From the NCBI RefSeq assembly GCF_900104795.1, contig NZ_FNTG01000002.1, positions 2,232,001 through 2,296,000 on the forward strand: DNA of 64,000 bases, read 5' to 3'. Position numbers and translations under genes: made by a program. Position 1 is the stretch's first letter; each line of letters starts with the position of its first letter. The notes under the pieces were generated by a model. That model did not search any database. It worked only from the letters and a program-made list of their open reading frames with translations, and was not told the DNA's origin. This document shows positions 1-8,499 of this stretch, one piece after another. This DNA comes from Burkholderia sp. WP9. GTDB taxonomy: Bacteria > Pseudomonadota > Gammaproteobacteria > Burkholderiales > Burkholderiaceae.

Positions 1-765
1 CGAGGTGCCCGAAGTACCCGAGGTACCCGAGGTACCCGAGGTACCCGAAGTACCCGAAGTACCCGAAGTACCCGAAGTACCCGAAGTACCCGAAGTACCC
101 GAAGTACCCGAAGTACCCGAAGTGCCCGAAGTGCCCGAAGTACCCGAGGTACCCGAGGTACCCGAGGTACCCGAGGTACCCGAGGTACCCGAGGTACCCG
201 AAGTGCCCGAAGTGCCCGAAGTGCCCGAAGTGCCCGAAGTGCCCGAAGTGCCCGAAGTGCCCGAAGTACCCGAAGTACCCGAAGTGCCCGAGGTACCCGA
301 AGTGCCCGAAGTACCGGAAGTACCCGACGTCCCGGAAGTGCCCGACGTTCCGGAAGTACCCGAAGTACCCGAAGTACCCGAAGTACCCGAAGTACCCGAA
401 GTACCCGAAGTACCCGAAGTACCCGAGGTACCCGAAGTACCCGAGGTACCCGAGGTACCCGAAGTACCCGAGGTACCCGAGGTACCCGAGGTACCCGAAG
501 TGCCCGAAGTACCCGAAGTACCCGAAGTCCCGGAAGTACCCGACGTCCCGGAAGTGCCCGACGTTCCGGAAGTGCCCGACGTACCCGAGGTACCCGAAGT
601 GCCCGAAGTGCCCGACGTACCCGAGGTACCCGAAGTGCCCGAAGTGCCCGAAGTGCCCGAAGTGCCCGAAGTGCCCGAAGTGCCCGAAGTGCCCGAAGTG
701 CCCGAAGTGCCCGAAGTACCGGAAGTACCGGAAGTACCCGACGTCCCGGAAGTGCCGGACGTGCC
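1..765. repeat. 9-bp tandem repeat array encoding Gly-Thr-Ser
   Basis: About 85 head-to-tail copies of a 9-bp unit (CCCGAAGTA and close variants) begin at or before the left edge. The last irregular unit is near 766-780, where one extra codon breaks the triplet phase. All unit variants keep the length of 9 bp, so copy-number change by slippage or recombination would stay in frame. Such arrays are prone to assembly collapse, so the true copy number may differ. Confidence 0.95.
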
Positions 766-900
766 CGAGGAAGTGCCCGAAGTGCCCCCCAGTCCGCCCC
801 CACCGATACTTGGGGTATGAAGTGTCGATCCGCAACCGTAGAGCGCGAGTAATGTGGATGTCGCAACAGCGATGGCTGTCCGACCGGCAAGTTTCTTCAT
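1..900 (-). CDS. Collagen-like (Gly-Thr-Ser)n lipoprotein, C-terminus outside window
   Basis: Reading leftward from the ATG whose first base is 900, the frame stays open to the window edge (300 codons). Residues 1-22 are a signal peptide (Lys-Lys start, hydrophobic core) ending in a lipobox, LLALYGC, so Cys23 would be lipidated. A Gly-rich linker (about 24-40) is followed from residue 46 by at least 85 uninterrupted Gly-Thr-Ser triplets, a Gly-X-Y collagen-like pattern. Every variable base in the array is at a third codon position in this frame (GGN ACN TCN), as expected if this strand is selected for protein. A GGGGA element lies just upstream of the start. Burkholderia collagen-like (Bucl) proteins are known, but the non-repeat domain that would identify this protein is not visible. 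Function is therefore inferred only as a surface or outer-membrane lipoprotein. Confidence 0.72.
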   Translation of the reverse strand, partial: MKKLAGRTAIAVATSTLLALYGCGSTLHTPSIGGGGLGGTSGTSSGTSGTSGTSGTSGTSGTSGTSGTSGTSGTSGTSGTSGTSGTSGTSGTSGTSGTSGTSGTSGTSGTSGTSGTSGTSGTSGTSGTSGTSGTSGTSGTSGTSGTSGTSGTSGTSGTSGTSGTSGTSGTSGTSGTSGTSGTSGTSGTSGTSGTSGTSGTSGTSGTSGTSGTSGTSGTSGTSGTSGTSGTSGTSGTSGTSGTSGTSGTSGTSGTSGTSGTSGTSGTSGTSGTSGTSGTSGTSGTSGTSGTSGTSGTSGTS

Positions 901-984
901 GATGTCCCCGTAGAACGACTGTTGATAGGGACATTCTTGCAAGATGCACGCCAAGGTCTGTTGTGCTGTAACATTGATAATGAA

Positions 985-1046
985 AAGAATATATATCGAA
1001 TTTTATTGATATATATGAAATATAAATTGCAAAAACAGCAATTTAT
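985..1046. promoter_or_regulatory. AT-rich leader with two inverted repeats
   Basis: This very AT-rich patch upstream of the collagen-like lipoprotein gene holds two perfect 9-bp inverted repeats: ATATATATC (989-997) with GATATATAT (1008-1016), and ATAAATTGC (1022-1030) with GCAATTTAT (1038-1046). They may be regulator-binding sites or mRNA stem-loops of the minus-strand transcript. No clear sigma70 -35/-10 pair was found. The rest of the gap up to the sigma factor promoter (1047-1300) shows no supported gene. Confidence 0.4.
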
Positions 1047-1303
1047 TCAACTCGACAAAATCATGTTCCGCTTGCGTGCTACGTAACGCCGCAGCCTAAC
1101 GTAACAGTGCAAACTGCCGTCAATCGATCGCGCAGCCAACTCTCACCGCGTTCGAGATCCCTTCGATACGTCTGAAAAAAATCATACGGATACCTAAAAC
1201 AATCAAAGCTGCCGCTGGCCAGAAGCAACGACCGTCGCCCACCCACCGCTACGCCCCCCGAATCACCATACAAAACTATCGAAAACTGTAAGGTCATTCC
1301 CAA

Positions 1304-1326
1304 TCTTGATTGAGAATGATTCGCGT
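1304..1326 (+). promoter_or_regulatory. Candidate Fur box upstream of the sigma factor gene
   Basis: The stretch TTGATTGAGAATGATTCGC resembles a Fur box (GAGAATGATTC core, close to the GATAATGAT half-site pattern). It lies about 45-70 bases before the sigma factor start. In ornibactin systems the iron-starvation sigma gene is the Fur-controlled entry point. Assignment rests on pattern only. Confidence 0.5.
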
Positions 1327-1372
1327 TTACGTTAGATTGGTGCCCTGTCCTTTGACAAAACGGAGCGAATCT

Positions 1373-2044
1373 ATGGCTGAGGTGCTTGTCCGGCGAGAGC
1401 CTTCAACAGCGATGCCTATAGCGGTTCTCAGCGCCGGCGGCGCCTGTCCCCCCGTCTCGCGCCGCACTCGCGCCCACCCGCGCCCGGTGAATTGGGAGAA
1501 GGGCACGCTGCTCGACGTGCTGATCGAGCACCGCCCGATGCTCGTCAACCTGGCGCGCGGTTTCGTGGGTTGCGCGAGTCTCGCGGAAGACGTGGTGCAC
1601 GACGTCTTCATCAAGCTGGTCGACTTTCCGGATCAGGACGCGGTGCGGCAACCGGTCGCCTACGTCACGCGCATGGTGCGCAACGCGTCGATCGACGCCT
1701 TTCGCCGCCAGAGCCTCGAAAACACCTATCACGCCGACGAAGACGACGGCCTGCACGTGCCATCACCGGAACCCTCGCCGGAAGCCGCGCTGCTCGTAAG
1801 GGACACGCTGCGGCACGTCTACAACGCGCTCGAGCAACTGCCGCCGCGCAGTCGCGCCGCATTCGAAATGGTGCGTTTGCGCGAAGAAACGCTGCAAAGC
1901 ACGGCGCGCGCACTCGACGTCTCGCAGACGCTGGTGCATTTCATGGTGCGCGACGCGGAGAAGCATTGCGCTGATTGCCTCGACGCCTGCAATCGCGGCG
2001 TGGCGGGTCCCGCGTTTTGCAGTGGCCGCGCGCGTCGGCGGTAA
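1373..2044 (+). CDS. orbS: Iron-starvation ECF sigma factor (OrbS/PvdS type)
   Basis: The protein is about 223 aa. The ATG at 1373 was chosen because GGAG lies 7 nt upstream; an in-frame ATG at 1310 lacks this. After a variable N-terminus, region 2 spans about residues 40-110, with LAEDVVHDVFIKL and a Y-V-T-R-M-V-R-N stretch. Region 4 (about 140-205) holds the helix-turn-helix (LPPRSRAAFEMVRL, then ALDVSQTLVHFMV). Position at the head of a siderophore locus and matching promoter motifs downstream place it with OrbS/PvdS-type factors that direct RNA polymerase to siderophore promoters under iron limitation. No anti-sigma gene is adjacent, as in ornibactin loci. The malleobactin counterpart is named mbaS. 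Confidence 0.88.
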   Translation: MAEVLVRREPSTAMPIAVLSAGGACPPVSRRTRAHPRPVNWEKGTLLDVLIEHRPMLVNLARGFVGCASLAEDVVHDVFIKLVDFPDQDAVRQPVAYVTRMVRNASIDAFRRQSLENTYHADEDDGLHVPSPEPSPEAALLVRDTLRHVYNALEQLPPRSRAAFEMVRLREETLQSTARALDVSQTLVHFMVRDAEKHCADCLDACNRGVAGPAFCSGRARRR

Positions 2045-2066
2045 AAAAGCGCGCACTCCAAACGTC
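2041..2066 (+). promoter_or_regulatory. Candidate OrbS-dependent promoter for the MbtH operon
   Basis: GTAAA (2041-2045) and CGTC (2063-2066) are separated by exactly 17 nt, matching the -35/-10 arrangement known for OrbS/PvdS-class promoters. The -35 box overlaps the sigma factor stop codon. The same layout occurs twice in the exporter/NRPS intergenic region. Confidence 0.68.
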
Positions 2067-2173
2067 AACTGAATAGAAGCGGTGCGCGCGCAACACGCGG
2101 ACACCGCTGTGCCGGGACATGCGAGCGCACTGTCCGGGCGCATTTTGACCTTTCATCGACTGAGCCTTTCATC

Positions 2174-2413
2174 ATGACGCAAGCACAGCAGACCTCCAGC
2201 ACGGCAGCAGAAGAGGCGGACGACCTCGCCTACACGGTCGTCATCAACGACGAAGAGCAGTACTCGATCTGGCCGACATTCCGCGACGTGCCGGCCGGCT
2301 GGCGCGAAGTGGGCGTGAGTGGTCCGAAAGCCGAATGCCTCGCGCACATCGAGACGGTATGGACTGACATGCGTCCTGCCAGCTTGCGCCGCCACATGGA
2401 CGGAACGGCGTAA
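2174..2413 (+). CDS. orbH: MbtH-like NRPS chaperone
   Basis: This 79-aa protein carries the MbtH signature from about residue 28 (NDEEQYSIWP), then PAGWREVG and a conserved C-terminal tract ending TDMRPASLRRHM. MbtH proteins bind adenylation domains of NRPSs and help their solubility and activity, so its partners here should be the two NRPSs encoded downstream. It is the first gene after the candidate OrbS promoter, with a short untranslated leader (2067-2173) and a weak ribosome site. Confidence 0.95.
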   Translation: MTQAQQTSSTAAEEADDLAYTVVINDEEQYSIWPTFRDVPAGWREVGVSGPKAECLAHIETVWTDMRPASLRRHMDGTA

Positions 2414-2485
2414 AGCGCGCGCAGTGAAATCCGGCAGCCTCGGGCATGCGCCCGGCCACGCCGCTTCAGCAAAAGGATTCAGAGT

Positions 2486-3508
2486 ATGACCATGCTTTCG
2501 ATGCCACTGCCCACGCTCGCCGATCTATCGATTGAGCCCGGTCTGCCGACTATCGTCTCGCCACGCGCGGGCGCAGCGATTTCATTGGAGGAAGCGGCGC
2601 CGCTGCTGCGCGTGATAGTCGACGACACGCTTGAGCGCGCGGGCGGTGTTCTGTTCACCGGTTTTCACGTGGGCTCGATCGACGCGTTTCAACGTTTCGC
2701 GGGATCGTTCGGGCATCCGCTGATCGGCTATGAATTCGCATCGACGCCGCGCAGCCAGGTGGAGGGCGCGGTTTACACGTCGACGGAATATCCGCCGCAT
2801 CGCTCGATTCCTTTGCATAACGAACAGTCGTACACGCGCGAATGGCCTTTGCGTATCTGGTTTCACTGCGCGCTGGCTGCACGCTCAGGCGGCGCGACGC
2901 CGATCGCCGATAGCCGTGCGATCTACCGTGCGCTCGATCCGTCGCTAGTCGAGCGCTTTACGAAGCGTGAACTGCTCTATGTGCGCAATTTCGGGCAAGG
3001 GCTCGATCTGCCCTGGGAGCAGGCGTTCGGTTCGGACGACCCGCGCACGGTCGAGCGGATTTGCCGCGCGCGTGGCATCGAGTGCGAGTGGCGCGATAGC
3101 GAAGACGGCGAACTGCTGCTGCGCACGCGCGAGCGTTGCCAGGCGGTGGCGCGTCATCCACGCACGGGCGAGCACGTCTGGTTCAATCAGGCGAACCTGT
3201 TCCACCTTTCGTCGCTCGATGAAGACATGCAGGAGGCGTTGATCGACTCAGTCGGCCTGGAAAACGTGCCGCGCAACGTCTATTACGGCGACGGTGAACC
3301 ACTCGAAGCGGACGCACTCGCGGAGATCCGCGGCGTGCTCGATCAGCAACGTATCGTGTTTCCGTGGCTGACCGGCGACGTGCTGATGCTCGACAACATG
3401 CTCACCGCGCATGCTCGCGATCCGTTCGAAGGGCCACGCAAAGTCGTGGTGGCGATGGCCCGAAGCTATAGCGAAGCCGAAGGCGAAAAACGGATGGCCG
3501 CGCAATGA
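2486..3508 (+). CDS. orbG: TauD/SyrP-type Fe(II)/2-oxoglutarate dioxygenase, probable aspartyl beta-hydroxylase
   Basis: The 340-aa protein has the iron-binding facial triad of the TauD family: H111-x-E113 in IPLHNEQSY and the distal His309 in LTAHARDPF, followed by basic residues suited to 2-oxoglutarate binding. An AAAGGA ribosome site precedes the ATG. In ornibactin/malleobactin loci the equivalent enzyme is thought to hydroxylate the beta carbon of the aspartyl residue, which supplies one of the three bidentate iron ligands. That fits the Asp-type code of the second adenylation domain here. Its stop overlaps the next start (ATGA), so it is translationally coupled to the importer genes. 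Confidence 0.85.
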   Translation: MTMLSMPLPTLADLSIEPGLPTIVSPRAGAAISLEEAAPLLRVIVDDTLERAGGVLFTGFHVGSIDAFQRFAGSFGHPLIGYEFASTPRSQVEGAVYTSTEYPPHRSIPLHNEQSYTREWPLRIWFHCALAARSGGATPIADSRAIYRALDPSLVERFTKRELLYVRNFGQGLDLPWEQAFGSDDPRTVERICRARGIECEWRDSEDGELLLRTRERCQAVARHPRTGEHVWFNQANLFHLSSLDEDMQEALIDSVGLENVPRNVYYGDGEPLEADALAEIRGVLDQQRIVFPWLTGDVLMLDNMLTAHARDPFEGPRKVVVAMARSYSEAEGEKRMAAQ

Positions 3509-4371
3509 CGGAATCGCAGGGCGTGGCGCTCGCGGCGCATTCGCTGACGGTCGGCTATCGCGATCACGTCGTGCTCCACGGTCTGAACCTGAACATCGCG
3601 GCCGGCCGCGTCACGGCGTTGTGCGGACCGAACGGCTGCGGCAAAAGCACGCTATTGCGCACGCTCGCCGGTTTGCAACCGGCCTTGTCCGGCAGTGTCG
3701 ATGTCAACGGCGTGCCGCTCGCTTCGCACGGGCGCCGTGTACTCGCCCGCACGCTCACCATGCTCGCGCAGTTCAACCAGATTCCTTCGGGCCTCACCGT
3801 ACGCGAGTTGGTCGCGTACGGCCGCTACGCGCACGGCGGCTGGCTGCGCGGACTGTCGCGCGCCGACCACGCGGCGATCGACGAAGCGCTCGCGACCAGC
3901 GGACTCGCGGCCGACGCCGCGCGCGACGTCGCCGCGCTCTCGGGCGGCGAAAGGCAACGCGCGTGGATCGCGATGGCGTTGGCACAGCAGGCGCCGATCG
4001 TGCTGCTCGACGAGCCGACTACGTATCTCGACATCCATCATCAACTGGACATTCTGCGCGAATTGCGCCGATTGAATCGAACGCGCGGCCTCACGATCGT
4101 GTGGGTGCTCCACGATCTCAACCAGGCCGCGGCCTATAGCGACGAAATCGTGCTGATGCGCGCCGGCCGCGTCGTTGCGCAAGGGTCGCCCGATGCAATG
4201 CTCGACCCGCGCCACCTGAACGAAACCTTCAGTGTGCCGATGCTCAAGATCACGCATCCGCAAACGGGTGCGCCGATGTGCGTGCCGGCGTATGACGGCG
4301 ATGCAGTGGATATCGCCAGCGCCTCCGCCTCGCTTCCTGAAGAAGCCACGAGCAAGGACCTCGCCGCATGA
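3505..4371 (+). CDS. orbC: Ferric-siderophore ABC importer, ATPase subunit (FhuC/FepC type)
   Basis: The 288-aa protein has Walker A GPNGCGKST (about residues 41-49), the ABC signature LSGGERQR (about 145-152), Walker B IVLLDEPTTYLD (about 165-176) and a switch His in VLHDLNQA. It would drive the adjacent fused permease to move ferric siderophore from periplasm to cytoplasm. It overlaps the genes on both sides by 4 bases (ATGA), indicating tight coupling within the operon. Confidence 0.93.
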   Translation: MTESQGVALAAHSLTVGYRDHVVLHGLNLNIAAGRVTALCGPNGCGKSTLLRTLAGLQPALSGSVDVNGVPLASHGRRVLARTLTMLAQFNQIPSGLTVRELVAYGRYAHGGWLRGLSRADHAAIDEALATSGLAADAARDVAALSGGERQRAWIAMALAQQAPIVLLDEPTTYLDIHHQLDILRELRRLNRTRGLTIVWVLHDLNQAAAYSDEIVLMRAGRVVAQGSPDAMLDPRHLNETFSVPMLKITHPQTGAPMCVPAYDGDAVDIASASASLPEEATSKDLAA

Positions 4372-6476
4372 CGACGCTGGCAGCGCGCAAACGCATGCGC
4401 CGCAATGCGCCGGCGCTCAACAGCTACCGTGCGCCCGTCAGAAGCCGCGTCACCACGATCGCCGCCGCGCTAGTCGCGTTTATCGTCGTCGTGTCTGTGA
4501 TGCGTATTACGCCCGGTTTTCGCGCATGGCTCGCCGCGCCTGCAGACAGCGACGCCGCGCAGCTCGCCGGCATTCTGCTATTCGACCTGAGTGTGCCGCG
4601 CATTCTCGCGGCGCTGGTGGCAGGCGGCTGCCTTGCAGTGGCGGGCACGTTGTTCCAGTCGCTGACGCGCAATCCGCTGGCTTCGCCGGATCTTCTCGGC
4701 ATTACCGGCGGCGCGCAGCTCGGCTTGCTCGCCGCGATGCTGGTGCCGTCGCTGGCCGGCGTGGCGTCCGTGCCGCTGCTGTTCGCGTGCGGTCTCGGCG
4801 CGGCGGCGTGCGTGGCCGCGGCTGCGGGCGGCTGGCGCGCGACGCCGTTGCGGCTCGTCCTTGCCGGCAGCGTCTGCATGCTGCTGTTCTCCGCGCTGAC
4901 CACGCTGATTCTTGCGTTCTTCGAGCAGAGCATCGTCGGCGTGTCGTTGTGGGCGAGCGGCAGTCTGTATCAACCTGGCGCGGCCGGGTTGAAGATCGCG
5001 GCAACCTGGCTCGTGCTGCCGCTGATCGCGTTGCCGTTCGTGATTCGCCCGCTCGATCCGCTCGCCATCGGCGACGATGCCGCCGCGGCGGCCGGCGTTC
5101 GGGTGGATGCCACGCGGCTCGCGGCGATGGTGGTGGCGGTGGGCTTCGCGAGCGTCGCGGTCAGTGTCGCCGGACCGCTCTCGTATGTCGGCCTGATCGC
5201 ACCCAATCTGCTGCGGCAGATACGCGGCGCGAAGTCTTCGAGGCTGGCCGCGCTCGTACCCTTGTCCGCGCTGGTCGGCGGCGCGCTGGTGCTCGTCACC
5301 GATAGCGCCGTGCAGGCGCTCGATCTCGACGCAACCCTTTCGACCGGCGTCGCGATTGCCTTCGTCGGCACGCCTTTGATGCTGGCGATGATCCGGAGCG
5401 GCGCCGCGTGGTCGGGCGCATTGCATGCCGGTCATGACCGCGCCGTCGCACGAACTGGCACGCGCCTCGTGCGCATTGTTGATAGGTGGCCCTGGCCGTT
5501 GACGGCAAGCATATTAGTGCTGCTCGGCATCGCGATCGTGTGTGCGGGCGCGTCGTTCGGCCCGACGACGATCGGTGTGCAACGTTGGCTCGCCGCCTTC
5601 GATCATCGCGACGAGCTGGCGAGAATGCTGCTCGATCTGCGTCTGCCGCGCCTTATCTGCGCATTGCTGGCGGGGGCGCTGCTCGCCGCGAGCGGCGTAC
5701 TGATGCAAAGCATCGTACGCAATCCGCTCGCCGGTCCGGAAGTGCTGGGCGTGACGCAAGGCGCGGGCCTTGCAACGCTCGCGGCGCTCGTCATGTGGCC
5801 GCTCGCGGCACATTCGACGCTGACCGTCGCGTCGCTTGCGGGCGGCGGCATCACGTTGGCCTTGACCCTCGTGCTGAATCGCCGGCATCGCTATGCGCCG
5901 CTCGCGGTTGCGCTCACGGGTATCGTGATCGGCACGCTGTGGACGACACTGTCGCAATGGCTCATCACCCAGCAAAGCGTGCAGCCCGCGCGCTTCGTGG
6001 TGTGGCTGGTCGGTGGCACGTACGGGCGCAGTTGGGGCGAAGTGGCGACGCTGCTGCCGTGGTGCGTGCTGGCCGTGCCGGTGTTCGCGCTGCTCGCGCG
6101 TCCGCTCGATCTGCTCGCCTTGGGCGACGATCAGGCCGCCTCGCTCGGTTTGCCGATTGGCGTGCTGCGTCCGCTGGTGCTGACCGTGGCGACGCTCGCT
6201 GCGTGCGCGGCGGTGGCCGCGGTGGGGCCGGTTGGTTTCATCGGTTTGATGGCGCCGCATCTGGCGTCGATGCTCGGCGCGCGTGCTCATCGCACGCGCT
6301 TATGGCTGGCTGCGGCGTGCGGCGCACTGGTGCTGGTCGTGGCCGATATCGCCGCGCGCACGTTGCTGGCACCGCGCGAAATTCCCGCGGGTGTGCTGAC
6401 CGCATTGATCGGTGCGCCTTATCTGCTTGCGCTATTGATCGTGGAGGCGCGTCGCGAGAAGCGGGGCAAACGGTGA
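4368..6476 (+). CDS. orbD: Ferric-siderophore ABC importer, fused double permease (FhuB type)
   Basis: This 702-aa membrane protein consists of two FecCD-like halves joined in one chain, about residues 25-340 and 370-695. Matching motifs recur in each half: SLTRNPLASPDLLGITGGAQLG and SIVRNPLAGPEVLGVTQGAGLA, then VGLIAPNL and IGLMAPHLA. Such duplication is typical of FhuB, where one polypeptide replaces the usual homodimer of about 20 helices. It sits between the ATPase and the FhuF-like reductase, overlapping the next start by one base (TGATG). Confidence 0.92.
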   Translation: MTTLAARKRMRRNAPALNSYRAPVRSRVTTIAAALVAFIVVVSVMRITPGFRAWLAAPADSDAAQLAGILLFDLSVPRILAALVAGGCLAVAGTLFQSLTRNPLASPDLLGITGGAQLGLLAAMLVPSLAGVASVPLLFACGLGAAACVAAAAGGWRATPLRLVLAGSVCMLLFSALTTLILAFFEQSIVGVSLWASGSLYQPGAAGLKIAATWLVLPLIALPFVIRPLDPLAIGDDAAAAAGVRVDATRLAAMVVAVGFASVAVSVAGPLSYVGLIAPNLLRQIRGAKSSRLAALVPLSALVGGALVLVTDSAVQALDLDATLSTGVAIAFVGTPLMLAMIRSGAAWSGALHAGHDRAVARTGTRLVRIVDRWPWPLTASILVLLGIAIVCAGASFGPTTIGVQRWLAAFDHRDELARMLLDLRLPRLICALLAGALLAASGVLMQSIVRNPLAGPEVLGVTQGAGLATLAALVMWPLAAHSTLTVASLAGGGITLALTLVLNRRHRYAPLAVALTGIVIGTLWTTLSQWLITQQSVQPARFVVWLVGGTYGRSWGEVATLLPWCVLAVPVFALLARPLDLLALGDDQAASLGLPIGVLRPLVLTVATLAACAAVAAVGPVGFIGLMAPHLASMLGARAHRTRLWLAAACGALVLVVADIAARTLLAPREIPAGVLTALIGAPYLLALLIVEARREKRGKR

Positions 6477-7291
6477 TGCGGCAACCTGTGCATGACGAGC
6501 GAGCGCGCTGCTTTGCGGGCTTCGCGCCGGAGTCGATCGCGCATTATCTCGAGCATGTGTGGCTCGGTACGCCGAACGCGGTTGATGAACCCGCACTCGC
6601 CGTTGGCCCAACCGCAAGGCTGACTGTGATCCCTGTTAGTGAACTGGCCAACCATCGCACGGAATTGCTCGATGCGATGGTCAAGCTATACGGCGGCGAG
6701 CGCGAAACGCATGCACGCGCTTTGCTGTCGCAATGGACCAAGTACTACTTCGGTTTCACCGCGACCGCCGGATTCGTCGCGGCGGCGTTGCTGCGCAGGC
6801 CGCTCGTCATGTCGCCGGATAAAACGCATGTCGTGCTGCGCGACGGCCTTCCCATCGCCGCGTATTTCGCATGCGATGCACTGCAGCCCGTCGAATGTGA
6901 ACCTGCTCGCCGATATGCGCCGCCCGTCGAGCACTTGAATGCGGTGATCGAGACACTGTGCGCGCTGACCCGAATCGCGCCGCGCGTTTTGTGGAGCAAC
7001 GCAGGCAATCTGCTGGACTACCTGTTCGAACAGTGCGCGCCGAAATTCGATTTGAGCGACGACATGGCATGGCTGTTCGGTCCGCTTGGTGCCAATGGCG
7101 AGGCCAATCCGCTGCGTCTGCCGGTGCGTCAGGCAAAGCCGCGCGCCGCCAGTCTGCCGAACCCGTTCAGCGCACGGCGCGTGTGCTGTGTACGTTATGA
7201 AATTCCCGGAGAGACGCAACTGTGCGGACGCTGCCCCCTGCTATTGACAATGAGCGATGCGGAGATCGCATTGCAGACCGCGTCACGATGA
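6476..7291 (+). CDS. orbF: FhuF-type siderophore-iron reductase
   Basis: Translation from the ATG at 6476, which overlaps the permease stop, gives 271 aa. The C-terminus has the FhuF iron-sulfur signature: Cys237-Cys238, then Cys250-x2-Cys253. In FhuF four such Cys ligate a [2Fe-2S] cluster used to reduce ferric iron so that the siderophore releases it in the cytoplasm. The spacing here, CC-x11-C-x2-C, may be one residue longer than the commonly quoted pattern. The same frame is open far upstream, inside the permease gene, but overlap and family length argue for this start. It is coupled to the binding-protein gene by an ATGA overlap. Confidence 0.88.
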   Translation: MRQPVHDERARCFAGFAPESIAHYLEHVWLGTPNAVDEPALAVGPTARLTVIPVSELANHRTELLDAMVKLYGGERETHARALLSQWTKYYFGFTATAGFVAAALLRRPLVMSPDKTHVVLRDGLPIAAYFACDALQPVECEPARRYAPPVEHLNAVIETLCALTRIAPRVLWSNAGNLLDYLFEQCAPKFDLSDDMAWLFGPLGANGEANPLRLPVRQAKPRAASLPNPFSARRVCCVRYEIPGETQLCGRCPLLLTMSDAEIALQTASR

Positions 7292-8433
7292 CGAGGGTGG
7301 CGTCATCGGCGCCCAAGCCACGTCATGCAAATAAAATCCAGCGTTTCAGGCAGCTTTGCGTGACCGCCGCTGTGGCGGCAACGTTGTTTTCCAACTCGTA
7401 TGTGTTCGCACAAAGCACTAGCACTAGCACTAGCACTAGCACTAGCACTAGCACTAGCACTGCCGCGGCCGCAACGAAAACAGGCCTCGCAACTCGCGTG
7501 GCCAACCCGAAAACGTCGCAGGAAACCTGCACACCGCTTGCCGACAATCCGATCGTTTCGCAATCGAGTCCGACATTGCCCGCACAGCCAAAGCGTATCG
7601 TCGTGCTCGAATTCATGTTCGCCGAAGACCTCGCGGCAGTCGGCATCACGCCGGTCGGCATGGCCGATCCCGAGTACTACCCGGTGTGGATCGGCTACGA
7701 CAATGCACGTCTCGCATCGGTGCCCGACATTGGCACACGGCAGGAGCCGAGCCTCGAAGCGATCGCGGCAGTAAAACCCGATCTGATCCTCGGCGTCGGT
7801 TTGCGCCATGCGCCGATCTTTGCGGCACTGGAACGCATCGCGCCGACTGTACTGTTCAAATACGGCCCGAACTTCACCGAAGACGGCGCCCACGTCACGC
7901 AACTCGATTGGAGCCGCAAGATTCTGCGCACCATCGGTTGCCTGACCGGACGCGAAGAGGCGGCGCGTGCGGTCGAGGCGAAGGTCGATGCCGGGTTCGC
8001 CCGCGACGCCCAGCGCCTTGCCGAAGCCGGCCGCCGTGGCGAACAGGTGGCCTGGTTGCAGGAATTGGGCTTGCCGGACCGCTACTGGGCGTTCACGGGC
8101 AACAGCACGGCGGCGGGTGTCGCGCAGGCGCTCGGACTCGATCCGTGGCCCGCCGAAGCGACTCGCGAAGGCACCGCATACGTGAGTTCGGAAGATCTAT
8201 TGAAGAAGCCGGCGCTGACCGTGCTGTTCGTCAGTGCGACTGGAAAAGATGTCCCGCTCGCCACCAAACTCGATTCGCCGATCTGGCGTTTCGTGCCGGC
8301 TCGAAGTTCGGGGCGCGTTGGGCTTGTCGAGCGCAATATCTGGGGATTTGGTGGGCCGATGTCGGCATTGCGGCTCGCCGATACGATGACGGACATGCTG
8401 TTGTCCTTGCCGAAGCCCGCAGTAAAGAAGTAA
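7288..8433 (+). CDS. orbB: Periplasmic ferric-siderophore binding protein (FhuD/BtuF class)
   Basis: Translation from 7288 (ATGA overlap with the reductase) gives about 381 aa; an in-frame start at 7222 would lie inside the reductase gene. A signal peptide is visible ([17 protein letters not shown]), followed by eight Ser-Thr pairs and then the periplasmic-binding-protein fold: [40 protein letters not shown], and a C-terminal lobe with [15 protein letters not shown]. It should deliver ferric siderophore to the OrbC/OrbD importer. It closes the operon that begins at the MbtH gene; a strong hairpin follows. Confidence 0.9.
   Translation: MTRVASSAPKPRHANKIQRFRQLCVTAAVAATLFSNSYVFAQSTSTSTSTSTSTSTSTAAAATKTGLATRVANPKTSQETCTPLADNPIVSQSSPTLPAQPKRIVVLEFMFAEDLAAVGITPVGMADPEYYPVWIGYDNARLASVPDIGTRQEPSLEAIAAVKPDLILGVGLRHAPIFAALERIAPTVLFKYGPNFTEDGAHVTQLDWSRKILRTIGCLTGREEAARAVEAKVDAGFARDAQRLAEAGRRGEQVAWLQELGLPDRYWAFTGNSTAAGVAQALGLDPWPAEATREGTAYVSSEDLLKKPALTVLFVSATGKDVPLATKLDSPIWRFVPARSSGRVGLVERNIWGFGGPMSALRLADTMTDMLLSLPKPAVKK
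7414..7461 (+). repeat. Hexanucleotide microsatellite (AGCACT)8 inside the binding-protein gene
   Basis: Eight perfect tandem copies of AGCACT encode (Ser-Thr)8 directly after the predicted signal-peptide cleavage site. Gain or loss of units stays in frame, so it can only vary the length of the linker at the mature N-terminus. Perfect repeats of this kind are often polymorphic between strains. Confidence 0.95.
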
Positions 8434-8449
8434 GCGACCCACGCTCCAA

Positions 8450-8483
8450 CAAGCAGAGCGCAGAAAAAACAGCGCTCTGCTTG
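8450..8483. terminator. Hairpin between convergent importer operon and exporter gene
   Basis: The perfect 12-bp inverted repeat CAAGCAGAGCGC (8450-8461) and GCGCTCTGCTTG (8472-8483) has a 10-nt A-rich loop. It lies between two convergent genes, fitting a bidirectional terminator, although neither side has a strong T tract. Confidence 0.6.
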
Positions 8484-8499
8484 CAGATCTCTCACCTCA

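Noticed and set aside
1..765. Possible CRISPR array because of regular short repeats
   Set aside because: The units are contiguous 9-mers with no spacers, and they encode protein.
5..820. Plus-strand open frame of 271 aa, (Pro-Glu/Asp-Val)n
   Set aside because: It is the antisense of the lipoprotein repeat. It has no ribosome site or visible N-terminal domain, and some unit variants change the amino acid, whereas the minus frame is fully synonymous.
1079..1303. Minus-strand 74-aa open frame upstream of the sigma factor gene
   Set aside because: No ribosome site or recognisable domain, and its start overlaps the sigma promoter/Fur region.
1310..1372. N-terminal extension of the sigma factor from the ATG at 1310
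   Set aside because: It would overlap the Fur-like box and promoter, while the ATG at 1373 has a well-placed GGAG.
5486..6475. Long upstream extension of the FhuF-type reductase frame inside the permease gene
   Set aside because: It is a high-GC shadow of the permease. Family length and the overlapping ATG at 6476 mark the true start.
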